A DNA stretch of 64,000 nucleotides from Larix kaempferi (lineage: Eukaryota > Streptophyta > Pinopsida > Pinales > Pinaceae): NCBI GenBank assembly GCA_027924585.1, contig BSBM01000486.1:48004001-48068000 (forward strand). Direction: 5' to 3'. Below are positions 22,406 to 33,884 of this stretch, piece by piece; positions within the stretch are counted from its first letter, which is position 1; the number at the start of each line of letters is the position of its first letter. The notes beneath the pieces were generated by a model. The model was given only the letters and a program-made list of their open reading frames with translations, searched no databases and was not told the DNA's origin. A program made the position numbers and the translations under genes.

Positions 22406-23937
22406 ATGGTATTAACAAGAATCCAAACAAATAAACCACCACCCTTTGAATCAGTAGTTGAAGAAGAGATTGTAGCAGAAAAAGAGTTTTTTTCTAAAAC
22501 AATGGGTAGAGAGGAGGAGGAAAAATTAAGACATAAGGAGGAATTTATTGAAGCCTTAAAACCGTGTTTTGAAGGAATTACCATGGTTATGCTAGATATG
22601 AATAAACAAATGATGAAAGGTTTTGAATTGTTGGGTAGCCAACTTTCAGGCAAAGGGATGATAGGAGATAATAGTGGTTCACACTCAGGGAAAAAGATGA
22701 AAGGGAATGAGCATATTTTCTCAAGTACAAGACCTCATAATAGACCTGATGAATTTCAAAGCACACAAAGGCATACTGCACCTAAATTTCTCACACCCAA
22801 AGAAGATCCCAATCTTGAATTGGATTACAAGAAACTAGTAAATGATTGGAATGATTTGAATGAAGAGTGTAAAAGAGGTGTACCACTCAGTGACTACATT
22901 GATGCTATGCAAAAGATTAAAAGGAAGGGAGACAATAGGAGTCCATTCCAAAACAAAGAATTGAATAGTGCTATTGGAAAAATGTCACTTCCTACTTTAG
23001 ATGGTTCTTCTCAAAATTCTACTAACACTTGGGTGCAAAAATTGGATGTATATTTTCAGCTGAATCCTATGTTGGAAGAGGATGCATTAAAAATGGCCAT
23101 TTTGCATTTGGAAGGAGATGCCAATGAATGGTGGTTTCATGGGATGAAACCTTGGGTCATAATCAAGTTAAAACATATGGAGAATTTGTTGACAGGGTAC
23201 TAGAAAGATTTGAACAAAAAGATCTAGAATTGCCTTTCAAAGAACTAGCTCAATTGAAGCAAACTAGGTCCCCTACCGAATATATGTTGGAATTTCAAAA
23301 ATTATCAATCAAGGTGGCTGATGTATCTATGGGGATATTAGTATTTATATTCACTGAAGGTTTGGCTGAACCTTTAATAGTTTTGGTGAAATCCCACAAT
23401 CCAACTACATTAAAAGATGCAATGAGTTTGACTAGGGATCTCCAAAATGTGCTTCCTAGAACGAGATTTCCTCCTAATCATAGCTACAAATTTGAAAAGA
23501 AACCTTGGCAAAGGGATGGATATGATAAGAAACCTTGGCAAAGAGATTCATTTTAGAGGAATAAAAAAGAGGGACTAAACATGGATGAACTTAGAAAAAA
23601 TAAACTGTGCTTCACATGCTTCCAACCATGGACACCGGGGCACAAATGTACCAAAGGAAAGGCTCAATACATAGAAGTGTTTTCTGATAATGAGGGGTAT
23701 GATGGGGGCATGGATGAAGATGGACATATTTTAGATCAAGAAGAGGCATATGAGACAGCAGTAGAAGAGGAAAGACAAGAAGAAAATCAGCCTTCATCGG
23801 ACAAAGCAAGAATGGCAGTGCTTTCAGCAGTACCTCGCTATCATACTATCCGATGCAAACGTGTGGTACAAGGACAAGAACTTCAGTTTTGGCATATGGA
23901 GGAGACACTCATAAATTCATTGATGCAGAGATGGTAG
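22406..23937 (+). pseudogene. F gag with zinc knuckle
   Basis: Starts with ATG at 22406 (MVLTRIQTNKPPPFE). The retrotransposon gag core covers about 22990-23420 (LPTLDGSSQNSTNTWVQKL, LEGDANEWWF). A frameshift near 23150 moves the frame (22406-23203 to 23128-23556). A TAG at about 23554 then separates the repeat KKPWQRD-x-KKPWQRD from the zinc knuckle CFTCFQPWTPGHKC near 23608-23650. The tail is acidic. Gag packages the element RNA in a cytoplasmic particle. Frameshift plus stop make this copy non-functional. Confidence 0.85.
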
Positions 23938-25066
23938 AGAAAATAAATATACCTATTGAACCATTTTATGGCTTCACAGTTGTCATTCCCGGTCACAACA
24001 CAATGCAATCCAAAACATGGGTTCCAAAGCTGCAAGTCACCGTAGGTAACTATACTTTTGTTGATAGTTTTTATATGGTTGATGTTGCTGATACTAATGT
24101 GGTTTTGGGAGTGCAATGGCTTTATCAAATTCCCAAAATGAAATTCCAAGACTCAAAAGGAGTACAAAGAATTGTGAGAGGGCAACACACTTATCCAAGT
24201 CAAGTAGTAACTTGTAATAGTATGAGATCTATATTGAGGCATGGGGATATAGAATGGGCTGCTGAATGTCATATTACATCTCCCAAGCCAACTATAAATA
24301 TTGTCAAACACCCAAAGGATATAGAGAGACTTTTGAAAAAATATGAAAAGGTTTTTAGAGACCTTCCACATGGTAGGCCACCGGATAGGGGGGTTGAGCA
24401 CAGTATTATTTTGAAGGAGGGTACTTAACTTATTTAGATACCAACTTATAGACATCCTAAAAATTTCAGAGATGAGATTGAAAAAGATATCCAGGAACTC
24501 CTAGAGTTGGGACTCATTAGACCAAGCTCTAGCCCTTATGCTTCTTCAGTAGTGCTAGTGAAGAAAAAAGATGGAACATTGAGAATGTGCATAGATTTTA
24601 GAGCCTTGAACAAAAATACTATCAAGAATAGGTATCCTATTCCTAGGATTTATGAGCTCATGGATGAGCATGGGGCCAAATACTTCCAAAAATTGACCTT
24701 AGATCAGGGTATCACCAAATTCGAATGAAAGATGAAGATGTGCAAAAGACCGCTTTTCGATATCATTTTGGCCACTTTGAATTTCTTGTCATGCCTTTTG
24801 GGTTAACTAATGATCCAGCCACCTTTCAAGCATGTATGAATAGGATATTTTTCAAGCAACTAAGAAGGTTTGTTTTGGTTTTCTTTGATGATATTCTCAT
24901 TTACAGTAAAACATGGGAAGAGCATTTGCAGGAGTTAGAGATTGTGTTGAAAATCTTGCAAGAAGAGTCCTTATTTGCTAAGTTATCAAAATGTGAGTTT
25001 GGGATGAAAGAACTACTGTATCTTGGGCACATTATTGGGCAAGAAGGAGTGAAGGTACACATGTAA
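23853..25066 (+). pseudogene. F protease and reverse transcriptase
   Basis: The frame at 23853-24428 covers the protease region up to the RT start. The usual D[S/T]GA active site is hard to place because a frame change falls near 23850 (LAYGGDTHKFID follows). RT begins near 24460 (EIEKDIQELLELGLIRPSSSPYASSV), with LRMCIDFRALN, a frameshift near 24700, then [18 protein letters not shown] and [12 protein letters not shown]. The catalytic box is FFDD where most Gypsy RTs have Y[V/L/I]DD. Stops lie at about 24426 and 25064. In an active relative, this enzyme copies element RNA into DNA. Confidence 0.85.
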
Positions 25067-25081
25067 AAAATCAGGGCTATC

Positions 25082-26896
25082 TTGGAATGGCCATCACCAA
25101 AACATATTACCAAATTGAGAGGTTTTATTGGCATATGCACCTACTACGGAAAATTTGTGAAAGGGTTCTCCAAGTTGATTTCTCCACTCACTGATTTGAC
25201 TAAGAAGGATGCTTTCAAGTGGGATGAAGTGGCTGAAAAGGCCTTCCAAAAAATGAAAGAGGTAATGAGTAGCTGTCCCATACTTGCACTTCCTGATTTT
25301 ACTAAACCTTTTGTTGTGGAATGTGATGCTTCAGATGGAGGAATAAGGGTTGTCCTAAAGCAAGGCCAACACCCCATAGCCTTTGAGAGCAGAAATTTGC
25401 AGCCTCATGAAAAAATTTACTCCATCTATGATAAAGAAATGTTGGCCACTATGCATGCACTGGTCAAATTTAGACAATACTTGGTGGGCAGCAAGTTTGT
25501 GGTGAAAATTGACCACAATAGTCTAAAACACTTTCTCACCCAAAAAGATCTAAATGAAAGGCAAAAAAAGTGGGTAAGCAAGATTCAAGCTTATGATTTT
25601 GATATTGAATATGTCAAAGGAAAGAATAATATAGTAGCAGATGCTTTGTCAAGAAGGCCTTCTTTTTCTCTCATGGATATTGCCAAGGATTGGAAAAACA
25701 TGCTACTAGTTGAATATGCCAAAGACAAATTTGCTTGTGATGTGTTGGATGGAATCAAAGGGGCTGATAATTATAGGATTTTGAATGGGCTTATATATTA
25801 TAAGGAAAGAATTTATTTAGTTCATAACTCTAAGCTCAAGTACCGAATTTTGCAAGAAGCACATGATTCCCCACTAGCGGGCCATCCAGGGATCTTCAAA
25901 ACTTATAGACAGTTGAGGCAAAGATTTTTTTGGAAGGGACTGAAGGAAGATGTTCAGAAGTATGTGAATGAATGTAAAGCATGTCAACAAAACAAATCAG
26001 AACTTACATGTCCAGCCGGCCTATTACAACCATTGCCCATTCCAGAGCAAAAATGGGACAGTATTTCCATGGATTTCATCACCAGATTGCCTAAATCCTT
26101 TGGTAAGGATTACATCTATGTGGTAGTTGATAGGTTGACAAAATCTGCTCATTTCTTTGTTGTTACACCATCTTTTAGTGCTGCACAAGTGGCTGATATT
26201 TTTTTCAAAGAAATCTTCAGATTGCATGGGCTCCCCAAGAGCATTGTCAGTGATGGAGATAGTAGATTCATGGGTGCTTTTTGGAAAGAACTTTTTAGAT
26301 TGGTAGGCACTCACTTGACTCCAAGTACTAGCTATCATCCACAAACTAATGGACAAATAGAGAGGGTAAACCAATGGTTGGAAGGATACCTAAGAAACTA
26401 TGTGGGAGGGCAACAAAAAGCATGGGCAAAATGGCTACACTTGGGTGAGTTTTGCTACAACACCACTTATCATATGTCAATAGGAATGTCTCCTTTCAAA
26501 GAATTATATGGTTATGATGCACTTACATTTGCTGACATTATATTTGGTGATATTAGAGCCCCAAAGGCTAAAGATTGGGTGGAAGAGAGCCAAGAAATTT
26601 TAAAACTCTTGAAAGACAATTTGCAGGTTGCTCAAAATCAGCAAAAACAATGTGTTGATAGGCATAGAGAAGAAAGAACCTTTCAAGTCAATGATTTAGT
26701 ATATTTAAGGTTGCAGCCTTATAAAAAAACGTCTCTCAAAAAGAATAGAGCAGAAAAATTAAAACCAAGGTACTATGGGCCATACAAGGTAGTGCGGAAG
26801 GTTGGAGAAGTAGCATATGAACTAGAACTTCTAGAAGGGAGTAAAATCCACAATGTATTTCATGTTTCTTATCTCAAGAAATATCTTGGTCAGTAA
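25082..26896 (+). CDS. F RNase H and integrase (604-codon open frame)
   Basis: The longest open frame in F. It begins in the RT thumb (ITKLRGFIGICTYYGKFVKGF), continues into RNase H (FVVECDASDGG with catalytic Asp, YDKEMLAT, KIDHNSLKHFL, IVADALSRR), then the integrase zinc finger (AHDSPLAGHPG, CKACQQNK). The core has the three acidic residues (SMDFITRLP, VSDGDSRFMG, QIERVNQW). The C-terminal domain has LKPRYYGPYKVV and HNVFHVSYLKK. Catalytic residues for both enzymes are present. It lacks its own start and is separated from RT by one stop and from the chromodomain by one stop at 26894, so it would need readthrough. Confidence 0.9.
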   Translation: MEWPSPKHITKLRGFIGICTYYGKFVKGFSKLISPLTDLTKKDAFKWDEVAEKAFQKMKEVMSSCPILALPDFTKPFVVECDASDGGIRVVLKQGQHPIAFESRNLQPHEKIYSIYDKEMLATMHALVKFRQYLVGSKFVVKIDHNSLKHFLTQKDLNERQKKWVSKIQAYDFDIEYVKGKNNIVADALSRRPSFSLMDIAKDWKNMLLVEYAKDKFACDVLDGIKGADNYRILNGLIYYKERIYLVHNSKLKYRILQEAHDSPLAGHPGIFKTYRQLRQRFFWKGLKEDVQKYVNECKACQQNKSELTCPAGLLQPLPIPEQKWDSISMDFITRLPKSFGKDYIYVVVDRLTKSAHFFVVTPSFSAAQVADIFFKEIFRLHGLPKSIVSDGDSRFMGAFWKELFRLVGTHLTPSTSYHPQTNGQIERVNQWLEGYLRNYVGGQQKAWAKWLHLGEFCYNTTYHMSIGMSPFKELYGYDALTFADIIFGDIRAPKAKDWVEESQEILKLLKDNLQVAQNQQKQCVDRHREERTFQVNDLVYLRLQPYKKTSLKKNRAEKLKPRYYGPYKVVRKVGEVAYELELLEGSKIHNVFHVSYLKKYLGQ

Positions 26897-27126
26897 ATCA
26901 TCACTTCAGAAATACTTCCTCTTTTGGATGATGAAGGTCAGCTCACACTTGTTCCGGAAAAGATTTTGAAGACACGGGAAAGAAGGTTGAGGAGTAGAAT
27001 CATCAAAGAATATTTAGTGCAATGGAAGGACTTACCAAATAAAGATGCCACATGGGAAGAGGAGAAGATTTTGCAGCATCCAAATCTGAAATTGCTTGAG
27101 GACAAGCAATCTTGGGTGGGGAGGAC
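26897..27126 (+). pseudogene. F chromodomain and polypurine tract
   Basis: After a TAA at 26894 the frame continues with an integrase C-terminal chromodomain: RRLRSRIIKEYLVQWKDLP, then DATWEEEKIL. This identifies F as a chromovirus. Chromodomains steer integration toward marked chromatin in this group. The sequence GGGTGGGGAGGA before 27127 is the polypurine tract. Confidence 0.85.
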
Positions 27127-28894
27127 TGTAATGTCCCCATTCAAATAAGTGCATAGTAAGACAATCCCATCAATCCTACTAGTTTCCTAGGTTGGATGGG
27201 CACATGTGGGATGGTAATAAGGAAGCTAATAAATGATATTTAGACATTAGAAGGGTTCAATCATTTAATGAATATGGTGAATAAATAAATTCAAGAGAAA
27301 TTCTAAGTGGCAAGTGGTTTTGGAGACATATGGAGGTGGTGGGACCCACACTAGCTTGATTTTTCAATAACACATGGAAGCTCTCTCTTGCCAATTCGAA
27401 TTCATGGGAAGGTGAACACTCTTGGGTGAGTTGGTAAGTCATGAAACATGGCATTGAGAATCTTAGGTTGAAATGGGAGGGAATAGTAACCTCCATGGGA
27501 GAGGAAGAGTCAAATTGGAGACTAGTGGACACTTGGGCTAGATTCCCTAGTTTTATGACAACAATAATGAAGCATCTATGAAATTTATGACAAAATTCAG
27601 ACCTGAATTCTTACACCTGACCATTATGACATGTCAGCCCCAAAAATAGGCTCAAGGAAGGTTCTCATGGAGTTGGGGGAAGCTAAAGGGACTCAAATTC
27701 GAATTTGGGAGAAGATGGTAGGTTGGAACTAGGAGACAAGTGGCAAATGAGGAATATTTTCTAAATGAAAATTTATTGAATCTATTGAGAGGATTTCGAC
27801 CCCTTGAAGGATAATTTTGGTTAAAAATTTAGAAATCAAGTATGAGAATGGCTTTTGATGATTTGAGAAAAAATTGCATTTGTGAAGAGAGAACTGGTGG
27901 ATGACTAGTTTCTTGCCTTAGCCAATTTCGAGGGTGAAAGATTCCCATCCAAGTTGGTGTTTGGAAAGGCCACTCAGGTTTTTCATGGTGCTTTAATGGA
28001 GTTTTATTTGTAGGTAGCATCTACAGGAAGTTTCATGGTTTGGTTTAGTGCAGCACTTTCTCTCCACCATTTCCAATTTTGAAGGCATATTCGTTCTCCT
28101 TGAGGGATTGCGCATTGGGTGAGATCTTGCACTCATTGGGAGAGCTTCATATGATATTTTTCTGATTGTAATAGCTTCATATCCTATGTTCTTTATGTTC
28201 AAAAACTCTCAGGTTGAAATACCCATTGACTGTATGCAAAATTATTGATTAATGAGCAAACAATGTCCATTTCCCTAATGCTTTGATGTATGACACTATA
28301 AGGTTGATTATTTCGAATGGATGGATGATTCTCTGATATATTTGTGATTCATATACTACCATGGATATATTATACAAGTTTCATGTATTGTACTTGAGCA
28401 TTTGAATCATTTTTACTTAGTTTGTTTGTATTGAAAGGTGAAATAGTGCCATTTCCCCAAGGGTCGAATTGGGGGTTTTTGCTGTTGAATGTGAGAGAGT
28501 TAGAACAGTAGTAAAAATAAATTAATGGTGAATATGAGACCTTAATCACATACTTAACACATTACATACCTCTGTTCATAAATTCATGGGAGTTTGGAGG
28601 CATTTGGAAGGCCATTTGCAGTGTTACCCTGGGCGGATTTGATGCAGAAATTACTAGTCAAAATTACATATATTGATCTAAATACAAATCAAGTTTGCAG
28701 TAGTATTTGGAGGGCCATAAAAAATCCCTGAACCTAATATTCAAGTCTAAATACCATTCATACACTCCTACAGAATATTTGGGAGCATTTGGGTTGATTT
28801 GGAGGTCAAAACAGTAAAACTAGTCAAAGGTCGAAATTGGGGAAAAAGTGGAAAAATTGGCATTTTAATAAAATTTTCAAAAAGGTTCATTACA
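27127..28894 (+). repeat. F 3' LTR (1768 bp)
   Basis: Equal in length to the 5' LTR and highly similar, with scattered substitutions. The TATA box has mutated. It is followed by GTAGT, the target duplication copy (TTAGT at the other end). Confidence 0.95.
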
Positions 28895-29672
28895 GTAGTC
28901 ACGGACGGAGAAGTTCCATTTTGACTGATAAAAAAGAGTAACATTCAATTGAAGATAGGTCTCTCTTGAACTTCTTTCTCTTTTGAGGTCTTTGGGATCT
29001 TCTTGGAGATTCCTCATGGGAACGTACATCATTCTTCCTTTTCCTTCCACATTTGGAATGAGTTTCCAAAGCTTGATCTTGATTGTCATTTAGTTTCTCC
29101 TCGCTTACCACTATTCTTTCTTCTTCTTCTACACATTCTTCCCATAGTTGTCTGAACTGGATCAGTTTCTTTCTAGCACATATGCCACGAACAAATGGTT
29201 CCCAATCTTTGGGGAGACCATTCAGAGTGGTCATCACAACTTCAACATCTTATACAGTGTCTCCAATAGCTTCTAATTGTTCTTTGATCTGGGACACTCT
29301 GGATAAGTATGCGTGCATGGACTCAGACTTCAATATATTCACTCCCTTGAGTTGATTTCTCAAGGTCATCTTCTTATTAATGTTCTTTCCTTCAAACATG
29401 TTGGTTAGGGCATCAAACATTTCTTTTGGAGTCTTCTTTAAAGACACTTGAGGGATCAAGTGATCTTTCATAGAATCATCTATGATCCTATTTTCCTTGA
29501 CCATATTCTTATTATTCCTTGCTTTGGATTCATCTCCCTCTGGTTCTATAAGTCCTTCCTTTATAAAGTCTTCTGGGTCATGTTCTTCAAGAATGAGCAT
29601 GACTCTATATTTCCATGCCCTAAAGTTCTCTTCTCCCTCAAGATTCTCATCAAGCTTGGTATTTTTTTTCAT
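28895..29672 (-). pseudogene. Element G: Copia gag, truncated
   Basis: Minus-strand gag beginning MKKNTKLDENLEGEENFRAW at 29672. The pattern ENFRAWKYRVMLILEE and later MFDALTNMFEGKN, LRNQLKGV and MHAYLSRVSQIKEQL is the UBN2-type Copia Gag. A frameshift or stop near 29250 moves to a second frame (GLPKDWEPFVRGICARK, then a Lys/Arg-rich tail). The zinc knuckle position (IECYSF...) is degenerate, and the gene stops at the F insertion at 28894. No remaining Copia pol was found on the other side of F, so the rest is lost or too decayed to see. Confidence 0.8.
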
Positions 29673-30113
29673 CTTGATAATATGAGAACCTCAAATGGAA
29701 ATAGAATAGATATGAGACTTGCCAGAAAAATTGTCCTTCTGAAAACTGCTTCTACCTTGACCTAGGGTTGTTCATAGAAACCCTAATTTTCCAACTTCGA
29801 GATGTTGGAAAACTGATTGGATAAGAGAATTTTCCTCCTCAAGGAGAATTAATCAAATTACTCCTTCTCCCAATTCTGTGAGCAGATGATCCAAAAACTT
29901 GATGCCCTAGTTCTCTCGGACTATAGTGGGGACCCAAAAATGAAAATTCTCAGAATTGAAATCTGCTTCGATAGAAAGATGCGCCCTAGTGAGGCGAGTT
30001 AGTTGCACCCTATTTTTCATTTGATCTATGGAGGGAGTTCAGAGAACAAGAAGCCCTAGTTTCTGCAGTTGTGGAGGCTGCACATGTTTTCTTTTGGGCC
30101 TGCTCTGAAACAA
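29673..30113 (-). promoter_or_regulatory. Leader and primer binding site of Copia element G
   Basis: No ORF. At about 30112-30100 the minus strand reads TTGTTTCAGAGCAGG, close to the [T]TGGTATCAGAGC initiator tRNA-Met site. This places the G 5' LTR to the right, beginning near 30114 (TGTGATAG). The LTR's far end could not be found. Confidence 0.5.
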
Positions 30114-31287
30114 TGTGATAGATTGTTTTCCAGGTGAACAAAAAAAGTCAATATGAATTATTTAATGAAATTTGAGTAATAATCTACTTAGCAATATTCA
30201 CTAATATGTTTCAAATAATGTAATTCACATATGATGAATGTTATGTAGGGACTGATAGTAATAGAAGTCAATGTCATCATAAGAAGAAAAAAATTATGGA
30301 AGATGCAAATGATGATCAATTGGTCCTTAGCTCATCTGGAGTGGTATTGGAAGTTAATAGAAGGGGCAAATAATTTTATAATATTATGAGGGATTTAGTG
30401 GAAAGAACATACAGATGTACTTTGCACTTACAATAGGCATTCCCAAAGCAATGGTCAATGAGACTTGTCAGGATTGCAATAGCAAAAACATACAACAACC
30501 AAAAATAATCATTCAAAAGGTAATATTTTTAAACATGTTTATGTAGAATATCTATCTATAACTACTACAAAGCGCCATTCATTCAATAATTTTTATTCTA
30601 TCATATTTATTTTCATATATAAAAAAAATAGTTTAATGTCATTTTACATTTTCAGGAAGATTATGAGAATCCCAAAGGATGAATGAGGTAATAAGTGAAA
30701 TGTGTCAGTAGGGATGTACAAGAAAGTGTACAAGGAGATGGTCAAGGAAATGGACATAATTGCATCGTGGGAAGAGCCATCTCAATAGCAACATGCTTCA
30801 AATGTATGAAATCATTGGTTTTTAGGTTTATGTTATACATTTCATTAATTAATTTGTCGCTAAATATTAATTTTCAATTGTTTTGTTGCAAAAAATAAAA
30901 TGGAACCCAATCACAAGACAAGACAACAAGGAAAAAGGGGGTTAGTAGCAAAGTTTGTGAGTATTTGTGATTTCCTTGTAAGAAATAAATATTTTGTAGT
31001 GGTTGTGAAATTGGTATATTTAATTTTGTTTAATTTTTCTTCACAGATGATCCTTGCATGCCTTCAAACGGGTGTTAACATACAAAGAGGAGCCATCAGA
31101 AGAATTGATTGAAATTGGGTTAAGAAAGGGTTGTGATTATATGTTGGCATATCAAAAATTAATTGTGGATTTTGTAAGTCTCTATGTTATTTTACTTAAT
31201 TAATAAAACAACAAAAATATTTTATATTAAATCTATGATTTGTGAAGGGGCATAGCACTTGCAGGAAACAAAGTATGGAGTGGAGCC
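30114..31287. other. AT-rich region with no identified gene, interrupted by E
   Basis: The left end may be the start of the G 5' LTR. The rest has only short frames. If element E is removed, this stretch joins 45261-46966, which ends in a CACTA-like terminus, so part of it may be the body of a decayed DNA transposon. No transposase motif was recognised. Confidence 0.4.
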
Positions 31288-31952
31288 TGTTTGTGTCAGA
31301 AATTGTTACTAAGGCTAAGGTAACAAGCCAACACAATCTCAAAAGTATAAATCAATTCAAACTAGGGTTTAGGGTTTTGTTTCATATGTTTTTGGTCATT
31401 GACTTCAAGAGCATAAAGGGAATACGTTCAGTAAATAAGCAACAACTAAATCATATACATATATCAATAAAGATGTATATATATCACAATAATCCAACAA
31501 AAGACTGTAAATGAAGTTCACACATAAAGGACAAACATCACTGGAAATTACACATAAACCAGAAATGAATTTGTCATTCATGAAACTAAATAAGTTCAAA
31601 ATGAAGCCAACACAGATCAAATGAAGGGTAAAGAGTCATATATTCATAGTTTCATCAAAAATGCACATGAGAGTTTACAGTACCTATCACTGAACAAGTC
31701 TGGAAGTATAAGCAGCTTAGTAGACCTCCTAATGCTCTCCAAAATCAGAACCTCTACAATGTTTTTCTTTCCTCTCTAAATAGTTTTCTTCTCAAAAACA
31801 ATTAGGGTTTTTCCCTCCTAACTCTCCATCGAATCACTAGATTAGGTAAAGTAAAATTTACATTTTTACAAAATTACAAGTTTGCTAAAAATAGCAAATT
31901 CTTTAACTAAAACAAAAAGTTTGTCTAAAATAACTCCTAACTAGTAACTGCC

Positions 31953-33824
31953 TCATATCTCCTTCGCTGCTTCCACAAGAAGAGATATACCATCTGGGCT
32001 TGAGGACCTTCTCTTTACTCTTTTATGCTTCTTCTCCAACTCAGCTATCTTCTTCTGAAGGTGCTCATTTTCCTGTTGTAGATTTTCAACTGTTTTTTCC
32101 AGCTCTGAACAGTGCCTGTCAGAAGCCCTTTTCCTTCTGAGTGCTTCCTTGGCATCCACCACTAATTCCTGAAAATTGTCATGAACATCCTGAAGATCCT
32201 CTCTTAGTCTTCTATTTGCCATCATTAAACCATCATTAACTTCCTGCATGTAATTCATTTGATGCTTATACTGTTTGACAGTCTTCTTTAAATTTTCTTT
32301 GTCAGAATTAACCAATTTCTCTATTGCAGCATCGTGCTCTTCATTAGGTTTCCAAAACATGTCAAACTTCTTAAATATTTGTGCTTCCTCTTTCAACAGT
32401 TTCTCAGAAGTATCTTCAATGATGGACTTGGAGTTTCCTTCATTTGCTACTTTCCCTGACTTAATATCCTCTTCTTTACCTGGCTGTAGTTTATCTAACT
32501 TTGATTTATCATCTCCCATGGATTCTTCATCATAGATAGTCACCTTATCAGTCTTCAATTTTGGATTTAACAGCTTTTTCATATTTAACCTTAGCTTATT
32601 TTTCGACCTAGTTTTAGGTCTCCAGAGAGTAGCTGCCTCTCCCATCATTTTCAGTTTTCTGCCTTTGTACCTAACAGAAGATAATTCCACCACTTCCAAC
32701 TTATTTATTTTCTTGTTAGGTTTCATAGTTGTGCCATCTAAAACTTGAGCTTCTTCAAATTCAATTTTGACCTTAATCTTAGAAACAGGCTGTTCCTCCT
32801 CTAACATGTATCCTTCATCATCCGAAAGGATTGTAATGGGGCTTCTTGGCCGAATAGGAATTTCTTCTTTAGCTACAGGAACTATTTTAATATCAACTTT
32901 ACTTTCATCCTGAGGATCTGCTACAGGTGATTTCTTTTCGAGCAATTCCTTTTTGTCTTCAAATAATGTGAACCTGTTTTTAGTATGATCTGGAATTTCT
33001 TGGAGCTGATTGTCATCCTGTCTCTTTTCTGCTACCTGTTTAGTCACCTTCTTAGATTTAATGTCATGCTTGCTTGCAGGTTTGACTGAATGGCCTAACT
33101 TTTGCATCATTACCTTCCCCTTGTCAGTTTGTCTTTTTGGTTGCTGATCTTCTCCTTTAGGATGAACTCCTGACCAGAACAAAAAGAAATCCCAAGTCTT
33201 TCCCTCATGCTGCAACACTGTAGTGATGATTAGTTTAATGAGACCATGGTGAAAAAGTGATTGAGACGTGTGATCATCATGTTGTTTTATTTTGCTTGAC
33301 ATTTTCTGCAGGCTTTTAAAGAAAAAGAAGGGCAGATTCATTTTAGAAACCCCTGCCATGTGTTGAAGGAACCTGAGATGATATTTGAACACTAATGAAT
33401 ATCTTCCTTCACAAGTCACATAACTCTGAAGTATCCTTATGGGCTCAATCCATTCTTTCCTGAAATTATGAATGAGAATACCCTTGTTCCAGTCAGGAGT
33501 CACATTAGGCAATAAGTACCTTTGGGGATCAAACTCGAAAGGTGACTTCTTAAACCAGTGCTCACCCTCATTACTAATCTCAGTAGCTTCTGCTATTAAT
33601 TCTACAGTCAGCTTGAATCTCAAAGTATCCATTATAATCATCTCATTTTTAAGTCCCTTAGCAAAATTGCAGGACACCTGAGCATCAAAACCATCTATCC
33701 TTTTGAAAAATTTCAACCAGCCTGCCTGTTGAAACAGCTCTGCACATTCAGGAAGCTTCTGAATCCATGTTAAATCTGTGGGCTCAGCCCTGTTGACCTT
33801 ACCACTTTTACCACTTTTCCCCAT
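31953..33824 (-). CDS. LTR-embedded ORF of E, intact copy (about 623 codons)
   Basis: The frame is open from 33869, but the first ATG is at 33824 (MGKSGKSGKVNRAEPTDL). Residues of about 25-215 form a compact domain with GWLKFFKRIDGF, VELIAEATEISNEGEHWF, VTCEGRYSLVF and HHGLIKLIITT. A long Lys/Glu-rich linker with repeated acidic clusters follows. The last 110 residues are a predicted coiled coil (heptad-like, ENLQQENEHLQKKIAELEKK) ending in a basic run (KKHKRVKRRSSS) that could be a nuclear signal. I do not recognise a named family; the N-terminal domain loosely recalls plant transposon-associated accessory proteins. A relative lies in element J (63500-62900). A TATAAAATATAT box lies about 55 bp upstream. 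A structural or RNA/DNA-binding accessory role is only a guess. Confidence 0.8.
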   Translation of the reverse strand: MGKSGKSGKVNRAEPTDLTWIQKLPECAELFQQAGWLKFFKRIDGFDAQVSCNFAKGLKNEMIIMDTLRFKLTVELIAEATEISNEGEHWFKKSPFEFDPQRYLLPNVTPDWNKGILIHNFRKEWIEPIRILQSYVTCEGRYSLVFKYHLRFLQHMAGVSKMNLPFFFFKSLQKMSSKIKQHDDHTSQSLFHHGLIKLIITTVLQHEGKTWDFFLFWSGVHPKGEDQQPKRQTDKGKVMMQKLGHSVKPASKHDIKSKKVTKQVAEKRQDDNQLQEIPDHTKNRFTLFEDKKELLEKKSPVADPQDESKVDIKIVPVAKEEIPIRPRSPITILSDDEGYMLEEEQPVSKIKVKIEFEEAQVLDGTTMKPNKKINKLEVVELSSVRYKGRKLKMMGEAATLWRPKTRSKNKLRLNMKKLLNPKLKTDKVTIYDEESMGDDKSKLDKLQPGKEEDIKSGKVANEGNSKSIIEDTSEKLLKEEAQIFKKFDMFWKPNEEHDAAIEKLVNSDKENLKKTVKQYKHQMNYMQEVNDGLMMANRRLREDLQDVHDNFQELVVDAKEALRRKRASDRHCSELEKTVENLQQENEHLQKKIAELEKKHKRVKRRSSSPDGISLLVEAAKEI

Positions 33825-33876
33825 ATTCTTCTTTTCAGGAAACAGGAACAGTCTGATTTCAGGTTTCAAAATATAT

Positions 33877-33884
33877 TTTATAGA
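33877..33884 (-). promoter_or_regulatory. TATA-like box upstream of the LTR ORF, 3' LTR
   Basis: The minus strand reads CTATAAAATATAT just upstream of the ORF start (matching box in the 5' LTR at 44020-44011). If this is the LTR promoter, genomic RNA would begin right before the ORF. Confidence 0.45.

Larger units (their letters stand above)
20608..28894 (+). mobile_element. Element F: full-length Gypsy chromovirus, 8287 bp
   Basis: Two 1768-bp LTRs (20608-22375 and 27127-28894) share terminal TGTAATG...CATTACA. A TGGTATCAGAGC primer site follows the first and a GGGTGGGGAGGA polypurine tract precedes the second. The flanks are TTAGT and GTAGT, a target duplication with one mismatch. The order is gag, zinc knuckle, protease, RT, RNase H, integrase, chromodomain. 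The LTRs are very similar by eye, but several frameshifts and stops disable gag and RT. It is inserted between the B LTR and the Copia gag of element G. Confidence 0.92.
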
